Shown here piece after piece: positions 1 to 7,450 of a stretch of 64,000 bases of DNA. The stretch comes from an uncultured Prevotellaceae bacterium (GTDB lineage Bacteria; Bacteroidota; Bacteroidia; Bacteroidales; Bacteroidaceae), in contig OMWI01000014.1 in the NCBI GenBank assembly GCA_900314715.1, positions 1-64,000 of the forward strand, read 5' to 3'. The notes under the pieces were generated by a model, which saw only the letters and a list, made by a program, of their open reading frames with translations, was not told where the DNA came from and made no database searches. The stretch's first letter is position 1. Each line of letters opens with the position of its first letter. The translations under genes and the position numbers were made by a program.

Positions 1-85
1 AAGACTGGATTTCATGACACCAGTCGAGTTTATCAAACAAAAATATGGAGAGAATAAAACAATTATTAAGTTGTTGCGTTATTAA
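1..85 (+). CDS. C-terminal tail of a gene entering from the left edge (possible transposase/integrase)
   Basis: An open frame enters from before base 1 and stops with TAA at 83-85, leaving about 27 residues with the core LDFMTPVEFIKQKYGEN. The pattern 'aromatic-x-T-P-x-E-F/Y' just before the end resembles the last residues of DDE integrases and transposases such as the IS3, IS30 and IS481 groups, where a similar 'TP-E' motif ends the core. That is a resemblance only, because the catalytic part lies outside the window. Accessory-type genes downstream (a DUF3853-like protein and a GNAT toxin-like pair) fit a mobile neighbourhood. Confidence 0.35.
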   Translation, partial: RLDFMTPVEFIKQKYGENKTIIKLLRY

Positions 86-119
86 TTTGAATCCTGCTTA
101 TCTTAAAACATAAAGAAAA

Positions 120-626
120 ATGAAAATAAAATGTCTTTTATTGTCTTGTTTTGTTTTTTGTACAATCAATATGTTTGGTCAGAAAACAAATCCTTGGTAT
201 GTTGATGTTTCAACAGGCTATCAATTTTACACAAAAGGAGGAGAAGGTTTGTTTGCTGTGAATATTGGCATTCAAAAACAAATTTCCCAACATTTTTCAT
301 TGGGACTTACTACTGGTGGACTAATTCTGGAACTTGCGGATCCTATTATTCCGGTTTTAGCAGATGCTCGATTTATTTTACCCATTGATAATTCTCCAAT
401 CGATTTGATAGGTATAATTCGTGGCGGATTGTATATAGACACCGATGATTCGGGGAGTGGAATTATGAAAAACTTTGGATTTCAAGTTCTGCCTGGTATT
501 CAATTCCATGCCTCACAAAGATTTGATGTGAGATTCAATGTTGGTTATGAGAAGATATTTATGACTAAGTCGGGTGATGACTTTGATATGATTCCTTTAC
601 ATGTAGGTGTCGCATATAAATTCTAA
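120..626 (+). CDS. small secreted outer-membrane beta-barrel-like protein
   Basis: The 168-residue protein starts with a clear signal peptide (about residues 1-20, ending MFGQ). The rest is rich in alternating hydrophobic/polar stretches and glycine, and it ends in an aromatic strand (VGVAYKF) of the kind that closes outer-membrane barrels. The length suits a small eight-strand barrel of the OmpA/OmpX-like shape or the family often annotated 'outer membrane beta-barrel protein' in Bacteroidetes. No catalytic motif is visible. It stands alone, convergent with the DUF3853-like gene, with a hairpin between them. The exact function is unknown. Confidence 0.6.
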   Translation: MKIKCLLLSCFVFCTINMFGQKTNPWYVDVSTGYQFYTKGGEGLFAVNIGIQKQISQHFSLGLTTGGLILELADPIIPVLADARFILPIDNSPIDLIGIIRGGLYIDTDDSGSGIMKNFGFQVLPGIQFHASQRFDVRFNVGYEKIFMTKSGDDFDMIPLHVGVAYKF

Positions 627-698
627 AAAATTTCAAACTCTTTAATATCTCTAAGTGTCCCACAAAATAAATGAGACATTTTTTAGGAAACAGAGATT

Positions 699-735
699 CC
701 GACTGACTTTAGGCTCGATGCTTAGAATCAGTCGG
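699..735. terminator. hairpin between convergent genes
   Basis: CCGACTGA at 699-706 pairs perfectly with TCAGTCGG at 728-735 around a 21-base loop. It lies between two convergent genes and could end transcription in both directions, but no long T-run follows the stem. Confidence 0.4.
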
Positions 736-778
736 CTTTATATTGTAATTCACGGAGATGATTAAAAAGTTGTAATAT

Positions 779-1006
779 TTAATACCTTACCACCGCCACC
801 TGTAATCCTTTTCTCCTGGCATTAATACGTGAAGCTGTAGCTGTACTGCATCCTAACAAATCGCATAATCCTTGCAATCCGTATACATAATGCTTCTCAA
901 CCTTTACACCTTCATTTGGCTCCGTGGCGAACATAGCATCAGCTAAACACTCCTTCAATTTCTCGAAGAATTCGTCTGGAGTCATGTTAAATAACATATT
1001 GTTCAT
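779..1006 (-). CDS. short DUF3853-like helix-turn-helix protein, possibly truncated
   Basis: The 75-residue protein has an acidic N-terminal part, then KHYVYGLQGLCDLLGCSTAT, which matches the 'YVYG-x-x-GL-x-x-LFGCS-x-x-TA' core of DUF3853 proteins found in Bacteroidetes mobile and accessory regions (from memory of the family). The family usually continues past this helix-turn-helix for 25 or more residues with an 'AI-Q-GR-IV-DA' type stretch. Here the frame turns basic and stops after VAVVRY. Another frame from the same point reads ITGGGGKVLNITTF, so a frameshift or decay is possible. A -7-like TTACTTTGC lies at 1037-1045 on the minus strand with a -33 TTTG 21 bases before it. Confidence 0.55.
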   Translation of the reverse strand: MNNMLFNMTPDEFFEKLKECLADAMFATEPNEGVKVEKHYVYGLQGLCDLLGCSTATASRINARRKGLQVAVVRY

Positions 1007-1161
1007 ATTTTTTTATTTTTTTTGAAATTTTCGGATGCAAAGTAAATCCATTTCCTACCGTGCAAACAAAATTTATTCAAAAAATACAGTGGATAAAATT
1101 CATTATTGGATTATGTCTTATATTATTATCAATTCTGAGAAACAGATAAGTCCATAAGTGC

Positions 1162-1674
1162 CTAATCCATTTCCATCATATCGAAGTACATCAAGCGTGT
1201 GTGGTCATCCTCTTCCTTTTGAGTCAATTCAACAAAACCATTTTTCTTGTAGAAGGGGATGGCAGAAAGATATGCGTCAACGGTTATGAAGCGAAAAGCA
1301 GATTGACCAATTTGGGTGTTAAGCTGAACCTTCAACAAGTCCATAAGCTGGCTGCCGATATTTTGGCCGCGATAGTCTTTGGAAACAGCGAAACGGCCAA
1401 TCTTGATGCTCGGATAACTACGGAACCGCTTCCCATCAGGAAAACTATCCTTTATCTTCTTCCAACGGCTGTTCGTTACCTCCACACGGCTCACCTTGTC
1501 GTTCAACAAACAGAAATATGCAACTATGCGTCCATCGTCCTCAAGGAGGAACGTATTGGCAATACGCTTCTCAAGGAAGCGTTTTGCATCTTCCATCAAG
1601 AACTCGTTGAGGTCGCTGTCACCGCAGTCAAACTCTGTCAGTTCATAATCGGCAGTCAATCGGACTACTTTCAT
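1162..1674 (-). CDS. GNAT family N-acetyltransferase, toxin-like
   Basis: The 170-residue protein is a single GNAT domain. The N-terminus has the 'FDCGDSDLNEFL' type start typical of toxin acetyltransferases of the TacT/AtaT kind. The acetyl-CoA loop is visible as YRGQNIGSQLMDLLK, following the strand IGRFAVS, and IPFYKKNGF near the end holds the usual C-terminal tyrosine. Such enzymes acetylate aminoacyl-tRNA in known toxin systems; the substrate here is inferred only. It starts three bases after the stop of a 56-residue antitoxin-like gene, and the two share a promoter. A plain house-keeping GNAT is the alternative. Confidence 0.75.
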   Translation of the reverse strand: MKVVRLTADYELTEFDCGDSDLNEFLMEDAKRFLEKRIANTFLLEDDGRIVAYFCLLNDKVSRVEVTNSRWKKIKDSFPDGKRFRSYPSIKIGRFAVSKDYRGQNIGSQLMDLLKVQLNTQIGQSAFRFITVDAYLSAIPFYKKNGFVELTQKEEDDHTRLMYFDMMEMD

Positions 1675-1677
1675 AAC

Positions 1678-1848
1678 TTACCAGCAGAAAGTAATCAATT
1701 TCCTGGCTTCTTTTACACGCTCCATCAACCTGGCGCGGTTGTTGGCACGCTCCTCCTTACTCATATTTTCCACTCGCTCAGCTCTTTCCACGAAACGCTC
1801 AGCATCTTCACCCGTGAGTATCGGTGTCTCTTTTATAGGTCTTGCCAT
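1678..1848 (-). CDS. 56-residue antitoxin-like protein upstream of the GNAT gene
   Basis: The reading frame starts at ATG 1848 and stops at TAA 1678-1680. It encodes 56 residues beginning MARPIKETPILTGEDAERF, followed by a highly charged helix rich in E, R and K. Small proteins with an almost identical start (MARPIKETP-L-GEDA) commonly sit directly before GNAT genes in Bacteroidetes (recalled, not searched). Size, charge, order and the three-base gap to the GNAT start fit the antitoxin of a two-gene toxin-antitoxin pair. The C-terminus (LITFCW) is unusually hydrophobic for the group. No DNA-binding domain is obvious. Confidence 0.7.
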   Translation of the reverse strand: MARPIKETPILTGEDAERFVERAERVENMSKEERANNRARLMERVKEARKLITFCW

Positions 1849-1875
1849 TGTTGTAATTTGTAAATGGTTTGCGAT

Positions 1876-1907
1876 GCAAAGTTAGGTAATATTTCTGAAT
1901 AATCAAA
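1876..1907 (-). promoter_or_regulatory. promoter of the antitoxin/GNAT pair
   Basis: On the minus strand TTTG (1904-1907) is followed after 19 bases by TAACTTTGC (1876-1884), the Bacteroidetes house-keeping promoter form. It lies about 28 bases before the antitoxin ATG. Confidence 0.7.
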
Positions 1908-2198
1908 AATAAGAGAATAATTATTTCACAAGAATTTGATATAGGCTTAATCAAATCTGTGTGGAATTCATTTGAAATCATATGGGCTTCCATCATACTT
2001 TAAGTATGGTCAACTCAAAGATTAAATCCCTATTTCTGAATTGGGAATTCCGCAAGCTAAATGTTTTCCTATCCGATTTTTCAACTTGCTTGTCAAATGA
2101 AACCTCTCTATCTGCTTCGCTTAGAGACTACATCAAGTCTCATGAAACATAGGGGGAACCTTTTTTTGTTTGTCCATTAATTACAAGTAAACATTAAC
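1908..2198. other. gene-free spacer with small hairpins
   Basis: No convincing gene lies here. CATACTT-t-AAGTATG (1995-2009) and GAGACT-acatca-AGTCTC (2124-2141) form short hairpins. A 62-codon minus-strand frame crosses the antitoxin gene but is not protein-like. Confidence 0.4.
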
Positions 2199-2423
2199 AA
2201 ACTAACAATTAACAATTAACAATAAGATAGGTTGTATATATTTTGTTTTTAGTTTATGTTTTAAAATGAAACAATATATAGGTTCAAAATAATAATTTAT
2301 TAGTATTATAATTTTATATTAATATATTATTAGAATAATATATTAATATAATTATATATATACACCATTATTTGCTACATAGATAGTACCTTATTGTTAA
2401 TTGTTAATTGTTAATTTGTTAGT
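2199..2423. repeat. AT palindrome flanked by inverted TAACAAT tandem arrays
   Basis: Left array 2199-2225 holds three tandem TAACAAT units preceded by a related CTAAC. Right array 2391-2423 holds the same units in reverse (ATTGTTA), so the two arrays form a long-range inverted repeat. Between them 2314-2351 is a perfect palindrome of 18-bp arms around AG, made only of A and T in the arms. The layout matches the repeat block at 52933-53209, although the unit sequences differ. Confidence 0.85.
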
Positions 2424-2439
2424 TTTGCATTTGCGCCTC

Positions 2440-2498
2440 ACAAATATGGTGTTTGCGCCTCGTAAATATGGTGTTTATTGGTCGTAAATATATGGTTT
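2440..2498 (+). promoter_or_regulatory. three 15-bp operator-like repeats at 22-bp spacing (locus A)
   Basis: Copies are ACAAATATGGTGTTT (2440-2454), GTAAATATGGTGTTT (2462-2476) and GTAAATATATGGTTT (2484-2498). Starts are exactly 22 bp apart, about two helix turns, with 7-bp spacers. They are followed by GTTAAC at 2527-2532 and a promoter. Every distance is repeated at 53248-53402. Direct repeats at this spacing are typical of regulator binding sites; the regulator is unknown. Confidence 0.8.
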
Positions 2499-2561
2499 AG
2501 CTTTTTTAACACGAGCAACCCATTTTGTTAACAGATTTTTACGCCATAATGAAGCCCGATT

Positions 2562-2594
2562 TTTGGTAGTTGTGATTTTTAGCAGTAACTTTGC
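2562..2594 (+). promoter_or_regulatory. promoter of the coiled-coil/pectate lyase operon
   Basis: TTTG at 2562-2565, then 20 bases, then TAACTTTGC at 2586-2594: a full Bacteroidetes promoter. The sequence from about 2521 to 2594 is closely similar to 53329-53402. The first ATG of the operon is at 2670. Confidence 0.8.
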
Positions 2595-2669
2595 AGTATC
2601 AAAGAAAGTTAGAAGCATGAGATTAGCTTTGCGACTGGAATACATATATTAATTTAAACGACTGAAGAT

Positions 2670-3128
2670 ATGAGCGATTTTGATGATTTACTGAAAGGTA
2701 TTAAGAAGGGCTTGAGCGAACTTGCCGAAGATGCCCAAGAAAAGTACAATGACTTGACAAACTACCTCGACTCGCATGATGCCAACGAGATTAAGCGCGA
2801 CCTCTTGGAAATGGCCGACAAGACTGCATCGGATGCGAAGGAGAAGTTCGAAAAGGCCAAGAATGACTTGAAGGAAGTGGATGTCAACCAAAAGATTGCC
2901 GATGTCAGGGAGGATTTCCAAGAGGGCGTAAGCAAGGCAAAGGAAACGTTTGACGAGGGAATTGAAAAGGCCAAGAAAGAACTGAAAGAGATGGACGTGG
3001 ACGAGAAGATTGCCGACGTGAAGGAAGACATTCAAGAAGGTATCGACAAGGCCAAGGAAGTGCTCGGTGATGGCCTTGACGTGGTACAGAAGCAATTTGC
3101 CGAACTCAAGAAGAGATTCAACCTGTAA
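2670..3128 (+). CDS. coiled-coil protein with a duplicated 38-residue repeat
   Basis: The 152-residue protein has no signal peptide and is almost entirely charged amphipathic helix. Residues 67-104 and 105-142 are two copies of a 38-residue unit with the shared core K-IADV-ED-QEG--KAKE. An earlier, weaker copy seems to cover the N-terminal half. The pattern resembles apolipoprotein, YtxH or late-embryogenesis-like helices rather than an enzyme. Its stop abuts the ATG of the pectate lyase gene (TAAATG), so the two are probably co-transcribed from the repeat-controlled promoter. The function is unknown; a membrane- or stress-related structural role is a guess. Confidence 0.7.
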   Translation: MSDFDDLLKGIKKGLSELAEDAQEKYNDLTNYLDSHDANEIKRDLLEMADKTASDAKEKFEKAKNDLKEVDVNQKIADVREDFQEGVSKAKETFDEGIEKAKKELKEMDVDEKIADVKEDIQEGIDKAKEVLGDGLDVVQKQFAELKKRFNL

Positions 3129-4361
3129 ATGAGACGCCTTTTTCTTATCATAACAATGGCATTGGCAATCTCATTGAATGTCAATGCCCAACAAATCGCG
3201 TCAGCTTACGACTTAGGCAAACCCATTGGATGGGCAACGGTAGATGGAAACGTGACTGGTGGCATGGGCTGTGAAGAAGTGGTTGTAACCAACTTCCAAG
3301 AGTTTGATAATGCCATGCTTCGTGTAAACGGGAAAAAAGACACGGAAGTAAAACGCATTATCTACGTGAAAGGTGAAATCCAGTTTGGAGGGCTCATCAC
3401 ATACAATGGCATCAGCAACAAAACCATCATTGGATTGCCAGGAGCCACGTTTGTCAACATGGATCAGACGAAAAAGAACTCGGGGATATTGAAGTTTACC
3501 AACAACTGCCAAAACATCATCCTTAGAAACATGACGTTCAAGGGACCTGGTGCTTACGACGTAGATGGCAACGACAATTTCCTCATTCAAGACGGACATT
3601 ATATCTGGGTGGACCATTGCGATTTCCAAGATGGCGTAGATGGAAACTTCGACATCAACAATGGTTCTGACAATATCTCCGTAACATGGTGCAGGTTTCG
3701 TTATCTGATAGACCCCAAGGCTGGAGGTTCTGGCGGTTCTAACGACCATCGTTTCTCCAATCTCATCGGCAGTAGCGATTCCAGCACGAAAGACCCAGGG
3801 CACTTGAATATCACATTTGCCAACTGTTGGTGGGATGAGGGTTGCATGGAACGGTGTCCTCGGGTGAGATTCGGAAAGATTCACATGCTTAATTGTCTCT
3901 TCACCAACGAGGGGTATCATTATTGCATAGGCACAGGACATGAAAGCAATATCTACGTGGAGAAATGCGACATTTGCAAGGGTACGAGGTTTTACAAGAA
4001 TCCAGGCAAGGGCGACACCACATACAATATCACCATCACTGATTGCATCGGAGTAAGCGACGTGCAAGACCGTTCGGGCAACAATGATTATTTCACGCCA
4101 TCCACGTATTACAACTATACACCCATCGATAAGGGGTTAGTGAAAGAGGTGGTAGGCAACGAGCAAACGGGCGCAGGTGCCACGTTGAAAGTGGAAGTCC
4201 CACAAGGAGAATCAGCAGCTATCCATCTCCAAACAAAAACCATCCGCACCGAGTATTTCAATGCGGATGGTTTAAATCAAATTCGCCCCAAGCGTGGGCT
4301 TAACATCTTATGCCAATATCTACCCAACGGGAAAAAACAAACCATGAAGGTTTATTATTAA
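3129..4361 (+). CDS. secreted pectate lyase, polysaccharide lyase family 1
   Basis: The 410-residue protein has a signal peptide (1-20) and a right-handed beta-helix. The PL1 motif WVDHCDF lies at about 160-166 with the calcium-site region around it. RCPRVRFG at 242-249 holds the catalytic arginine (R242) and the second conserved arginine (R247) of the RxPxxR motif. It should cut polygalacturonate by beta-elimination at the cell surface or in the periplasm. The C-terminus (from about 350) is short and ends LPNGKKQTMKVYY, resembling the simple C-terminal tails of other Prevotella secreted enzymes. It directly follows the coiled-coil gene and lies near a PL9 lyase, so pectin is the likely shared substrate. 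Confidence 0.9.
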   Translation: MRRLFLIITMALAISLNVNAQQIASAYDLGKPIGWATVDGNVTGGMGCEEVVVTNFQEFDNAMLRVNGKKDTEVKRIIYVKGEIQFGGLITYNGISNKTIIGLPGATFVNMDQTKKNSGILKFTNNCQNIILRNMTFKGPGAYDVDGNDNFLIQDGHYIWVDHCDFQDGVDGNFDINNGSDNISVTWCRFRYLIDPKAGGSGGSNDHRFSNLIGSSDSSTKDPGHLNITFANCWWDEGCMERCPRVRFGKIHMLNCLFTNEGYHYCIGTGHESNIYVEKCDICKGTRFYKNPGKGDTTYNITITDCIGVSDVQDRSGNNDYFTPSTYYNYTPIDKGLVKEVVGNEQTGAGATLKVEVPQGESAAIHLQTKTIRTEYFNADGLNQIRPKRGLNILCQYLPNGKKQTMKVYY

Positions 4362-4451
4362 TTTGTTATCCGCTAAAACTTTTCAAAGCATTCCGAACTT
4401 CCTTTGCTTACACACATTCAATGATGTTCTAACAAATAGGGGCTTATTAGC

Positions 4452-4509
4452 AGCCCGAAAGGCTATTGAGCATATAGCCCAGGCTATAAGCTTGTTGGTC
4501 TTTCAGACC
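4452..4509. terminator. three consecutive hairpins between convergent lyase genes
   Basis: AGCC-cgaaa-GGCT (4452-4464), TATAGCC-ca-GGCTATA (4473-4488) and GGTCT-ttc-AGACC (4497-4509) are perfect stems in a row. They may act as a two-way terminator or stabilise the mRNA 3' end. No T-run follows directly. Confidence 0.45.
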
Positions 4510-4603
4510 GCCGTTTAGAGGACAACAATGATTATTAATTCTACTTTCGCAAGCTTTAACTTGCTTCTTGCTTCTAACTCTCTTACTTTCTAAAAAAAGC
4601 ATT

Positions 4604-6757
4604 TTATAGCACACTTACTTTCACCACACGCGTTTGTCCCTTGAACGATAGGCGAAGGATATAGACACCCGAAGAGAGGGCTGATAGCGGGATGCTATAT
4701 TGTCCTCCAGCCGTAGCCAAGATATTGGCATTCGTCATAATATGCTGCCCTTGCAAGGAAACTACATCTACGCGAGCGCGACCATTCTCAGGCACCGTGA
4801 AGATAACGTTTCCATCCCGATAAGCAAGCGACAAATCCTTCTCATGCGTCAAGAGCATTTGCACACCAGACGGTTGTGGAGATTGATATTCGTAGGGGCC
4901 CAAATCGCGTGCGGCACCTACGATGTCTTGCCACGTAAACGGATATTCGTCTTGCATTTCGCTTCGCATATCGAGACCGCAATCAATGAGTTTCGACGTA
5001 CTCTTCAATCGTGCAAAACGAGTGGGTAGAGAACCATCTGCGGCACGTGGAGCCTTTGCGTCTGCCTCAGAAAGACTCACGTAATCGCTTTCCGAGAAAC
5101 CATTCGTCAACGCATTGTTTTTCCAAGCATTCTTCGGGTCGGTCAACATGGCATTGTGACTATCCGTAAAACCACCCTTGATTTCGATGCGACCTAAACA
5201 AACATTGTTGTAGAACGAGAACGTAGAAGCGTCGGCACAATCCTCGAACATGTAATCATAACCATTGCCGAACGCCAAACAATTCACCAACTTTACGCCA
5301 CCCTTGTGGCTATTCTCGTCAAAGCCTTTCACCGACCCCGTCTTATTGTTGTTGAATGCCACACAACGCCAAGCCTCATGAATACCTTTGGAAGAACCGC
5401 CCGTACCGTTTCCTCCCAATTTAATGCCATTGCCATTGCCTTGGAAAGAACCGCTTGCTTGTACCCACTTGAACAAGTCGGCACGTCCTGATCCCCACGC
5501 CCAGCACTCAATCAACTTCACCGCAAAATCCGTTTCGTATAAGTCCCATGCATCATCCGCATTGTCCCATGCACGACAACGAATAAAGCGGTTGCCAATA
5601 CCATTGTGCATCTTGCAAGCGAAACCATCCGCATCGCTTCCGAAATTATCCGCGTCACAATTCAAGTACGAGTCGCAATCGATAATGTCATTATATGCGC
5701 ACCACGAACCATCATTCTTTGAACCATGACCACTCGCGCTGAAATCATGACCGAATCCCAATTGCAATCCCGTATCGTCGTTATAGCTAAACGTACAACG
5801 CTCGATGATGTTATGCGAACCTTCCAACTTGATGCCATTATCGCCAGCCTCCGTGATATGCAATCCGTAAATGTGCCAATAGTTGCCATTCAATTGAATA
5901 CCACGCACACTCACCTTCTTGGGTTGGTCCTTGAAATTCAACACGGGAAACTCGCCTGGGAATGTCTTTACCGTAAACCAAGCATCGGGCGTTCCGTTCT
6001 TCTCGATGCGAACGGTCGTTTTACTGCCGTCTTTCTTCATGGTAGGATAATACGTACCACCACGCACATATATCGTATCACCAGCCTCAGCCTTATCCAC
6101 CGCCATTTGCAAGTTGTAATACGGATTCTCCCAACTACCATCACCCGCATCGCTACCCCACGGAGCCATATAGATACAATGTTCCACACTATGCGGACCA
6201 TTCCACTCTATCGTGTCTTGCGGTTCGGGATTGCCAGGGTAATCATCATCCCCTTCTCCTCCCCCACTCACCGAGTTGAGAGCAATGGAAATATCATCCA
6301 CATAGATGGTGGCATTCTGACAAGTAAAACGAATGAGCACTTCCGTATCTTCCTCCTTGGATTGAGCATCATAACTACTCATTCCGTAAGGCGTAGATGA
6401 TGAAATGGTTGACGTACCGATTTCACTCCACGTATTTCCTCCATCCGTTGACTTCTCCACCAAAAGTTTCTTTCCGTTTCCCGAAGCACGATGCTTGAAG
6501 GTAATAGCACCTGGTTGGCACAATACTGGCGTGATGAGATAACCACCCGAAGCATTCATCGTTGCCCGCAAGCTATTATTGTCTTTCTTTCCGTAAACAC
6601 CCTTGATGCGCCAAGTGCCAGAGGCAAGCGTTACTTGCGTTTCCACGGAAGGTGCCGATGTTGGCATTCCCGTCTCGAAATCCTCTTTCAACTCGTTGTT
6701 TGCCCAAGCACTCATATTCGCCAACAACAAGCATACTAATAAAATGATGCGATTCAT
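4604..6757 (-). CDS. T9SS-exported pectate lyase, polysaccharide lyase family 9
   Basis: The 717-residue protein carries a signal peptide (1-19), a jelly-roll-like domain (about 25-162), a parallel beta-helix (about 190-590) and a C-terminal type IX sorting domain (about 650-717, ending GVYILRLSFKGQTRVVKVSVL). In the helix, D377, D401, D402 and D405 show the spacing of the calcium ligands known for Pel9A-type enzymes, and K446 in GNGIKLGG is the likely catalytic lysine. It should cleave pectate by calcium-assisted beta-elimination at the cell surface. It is convergent with the PL1 gene. No -7 motif is clear just upstream, and it may be transcribed together with the DUF4112 gene, which ends about 25 bases before it. 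Confidence 0.9.
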   Translation of the reverse strand: MNRIILLVCLLLANMSAWANNELKEDFETGMPTSAPSVETQVTLASGTWRIKGVYGKKDNNSLRATMNASGGYLITPVLCQPGAITFKHRASGNGKKLLVEKSTDGGNTWSEIGTSTISSSTPYGMSSYDAQSKEEDTEVLIRFTCQNATIYVDDISIALNSVSGGGEGDDDYPGNPEPQDTIEWNGPHSVEHCIYMAPWGSDAGDGSWENPYYNLQMAVDKAEAGDTIYVRGGTYYPTMKKDGSKTTVRIEKNGTPDAWFTVKTFPGEFPVLNFKDQPKKVSVRGIQLNGNYWHIYGLHITEAGDNGIKLEGSHNIIERCTFSYNDDTGLQLGFGHDFSASGHGSKNDGSWCAYNDIIDCDSYLNCDADNFGSDADGFACKMHNGIGNRFIRCRAWDNADDAWDLYETDFAVKLIECWAWGSGRADLFKWVQASGSFQGNGNGIKLGGNGTGGSSKGIHEAWRCVAFNNNKTGSVKGFDENSHKGGVKLVNCLAFGNGYDYMFEDCADASTFSFYNNVCLGRIEIKGGFTDSHNAMLTDPKNAWKNNALTNGFSESDYVSLSEADAKAPRAADGSLPTRFARLKSTSKLIDCGLDMRSEMQDEYPFTWQDIVGAARDLGPYEYQSPQPSGVQMLLTHEKDLSLAYRDGNVIFTVPENGRARVDVVSLQGQHIMTNANILATAGGQYSIPLSALSSGVYILRLSFKGQTRVVKVSVL

Positions 6758-6781
6758 AAATATTTTTAATTTGTTTTATCG

Positions 6782-7276
6782 TTAAAAGAAAGAAATAAGA
6801 TATTTACCAAAGGAAATCAAAGCCCAGAACATCAGAATGATAAGTAAAATCATTACTATCAATACTATAGCCGATTGAGTGGCTTTCTTGTTTACATCTT
6901 TGATAATCGTTTCATCACCATCCACAAATCCCTGCACCATCTTCATGTTTTGCGTATTGGCACGATGGAAAATGTCGATGATGTCGCCAACGAAGAAAGG
7001 AATCATCCCAAGCAAAACGTCTCGCAAAGAGTTGTTGATAACCGCCAACGTCAATGGAATGCTCTTAATGACTTTTGCGGAAAAGTAGATGAAAGGAATG
7101 GCGCTCAACACCGTAATCAAGTCGCCCCAACCAGGCATTAAGCCAAACAACGCATCCAAGTAATACCTATCCATGTACTTCGTTAGGTTTCCCATGGCTT
7201 GATACACTTTATTATCCATCAAGCGTTGTCGTTGTCCATCACGCTTCTCGGCGTTGAAGTCTTGTATTATTTCCAT
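6782..7276 (-). CDS. DUF4112 membrane protein
   Basis: The 164-residue protein matches DUF4112: a hydrophilic N-terminus, then YLDALFGLMPGWGDLITVLSAIPFI, the loop NNSLRDVLLGMIPFFVGDIIDIFHRAN, and a final membrane helix (about 135-160). The ATG at 7276 is chosen because the -7 motif TATATTTGC lies at 7297-7305 on the minus strand. A longer frame from 7366 would start upstream of that promoter. The function of DUF4112 is unknown; two or three membrane segments place it in the inner membrane. Confidence 0.85.
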   Translation of the reverse strand: MEIIQDFNAEKRDGQRQRLMDNKVYQAMGNLTKYMDRYYLDALFGLMPGWGDLITVLSAIPFIYFSAKVIKSIPLTLAVINNSLRDVLLGMIPFFVGDIIDIFHRANTQNMKMVQGFVDGDETIIKDVNKKATQSAIVLIVMILLIILMFWALISFGKYLISFF

Positions 7277-7389
7277 TCTTAAATTAGTTATCGTTCGCAA
7301 ATATAATTGAAAATTTCTGACTTTCCAAACACCATGTATAACATTTATATTTTTTAAATGTATCAAATAGTTTTTTTATCTATAGATAA

Positions 7390-7422
7390 TTTGGTGATAT
7401 AGTGGAAAACTCATAATTTTGC
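7390..7422 (+). promoter_or_regulatory. promoter of the CotH/lamin-tail gene
   Basis: TTTG at 7390-7393, 20 bases, then TAATTTTGC at 7414-7422. The ATG of the large gene is at 7451, so the leader is about 20 bases. Confidence 0.7.
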
Positions 7423-7450
7423 AAGGTATCAAACTAATAACTGATAGAAA

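Noticed and set aside
1201-1863. 220-codon open frame on the plus strand
   Set aside because: It lies opposite the GNAT and antitoxin-like genes, which have promoter and family evidence; its composition is not protein-like.
1808-1996. 62-codon minus-strand frame before the GNAT gene
   Set aside because: It overlaps the antitoxin-like gene in another frame and crosses its promoter; no domain is visible.
2440-2498. CRISPR array
   Set aside because: Repeats are 15 bp with 7-bp spacers and only three copies; no cas genes are nearby.
7327-7341. single AAACACCATGTATAA, 13 of 15 matches to the operator-like motif
   Set aside because: No second copy at 22-bp spacing on either side, so it may be chance in AT-rich DNA.
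7277-7366. longer N-terminus for the DUF4112 protein
   Set aside because: The extra codons lie across and before the -7 motif at 7297-7305, and they do not look like a signal peptide.
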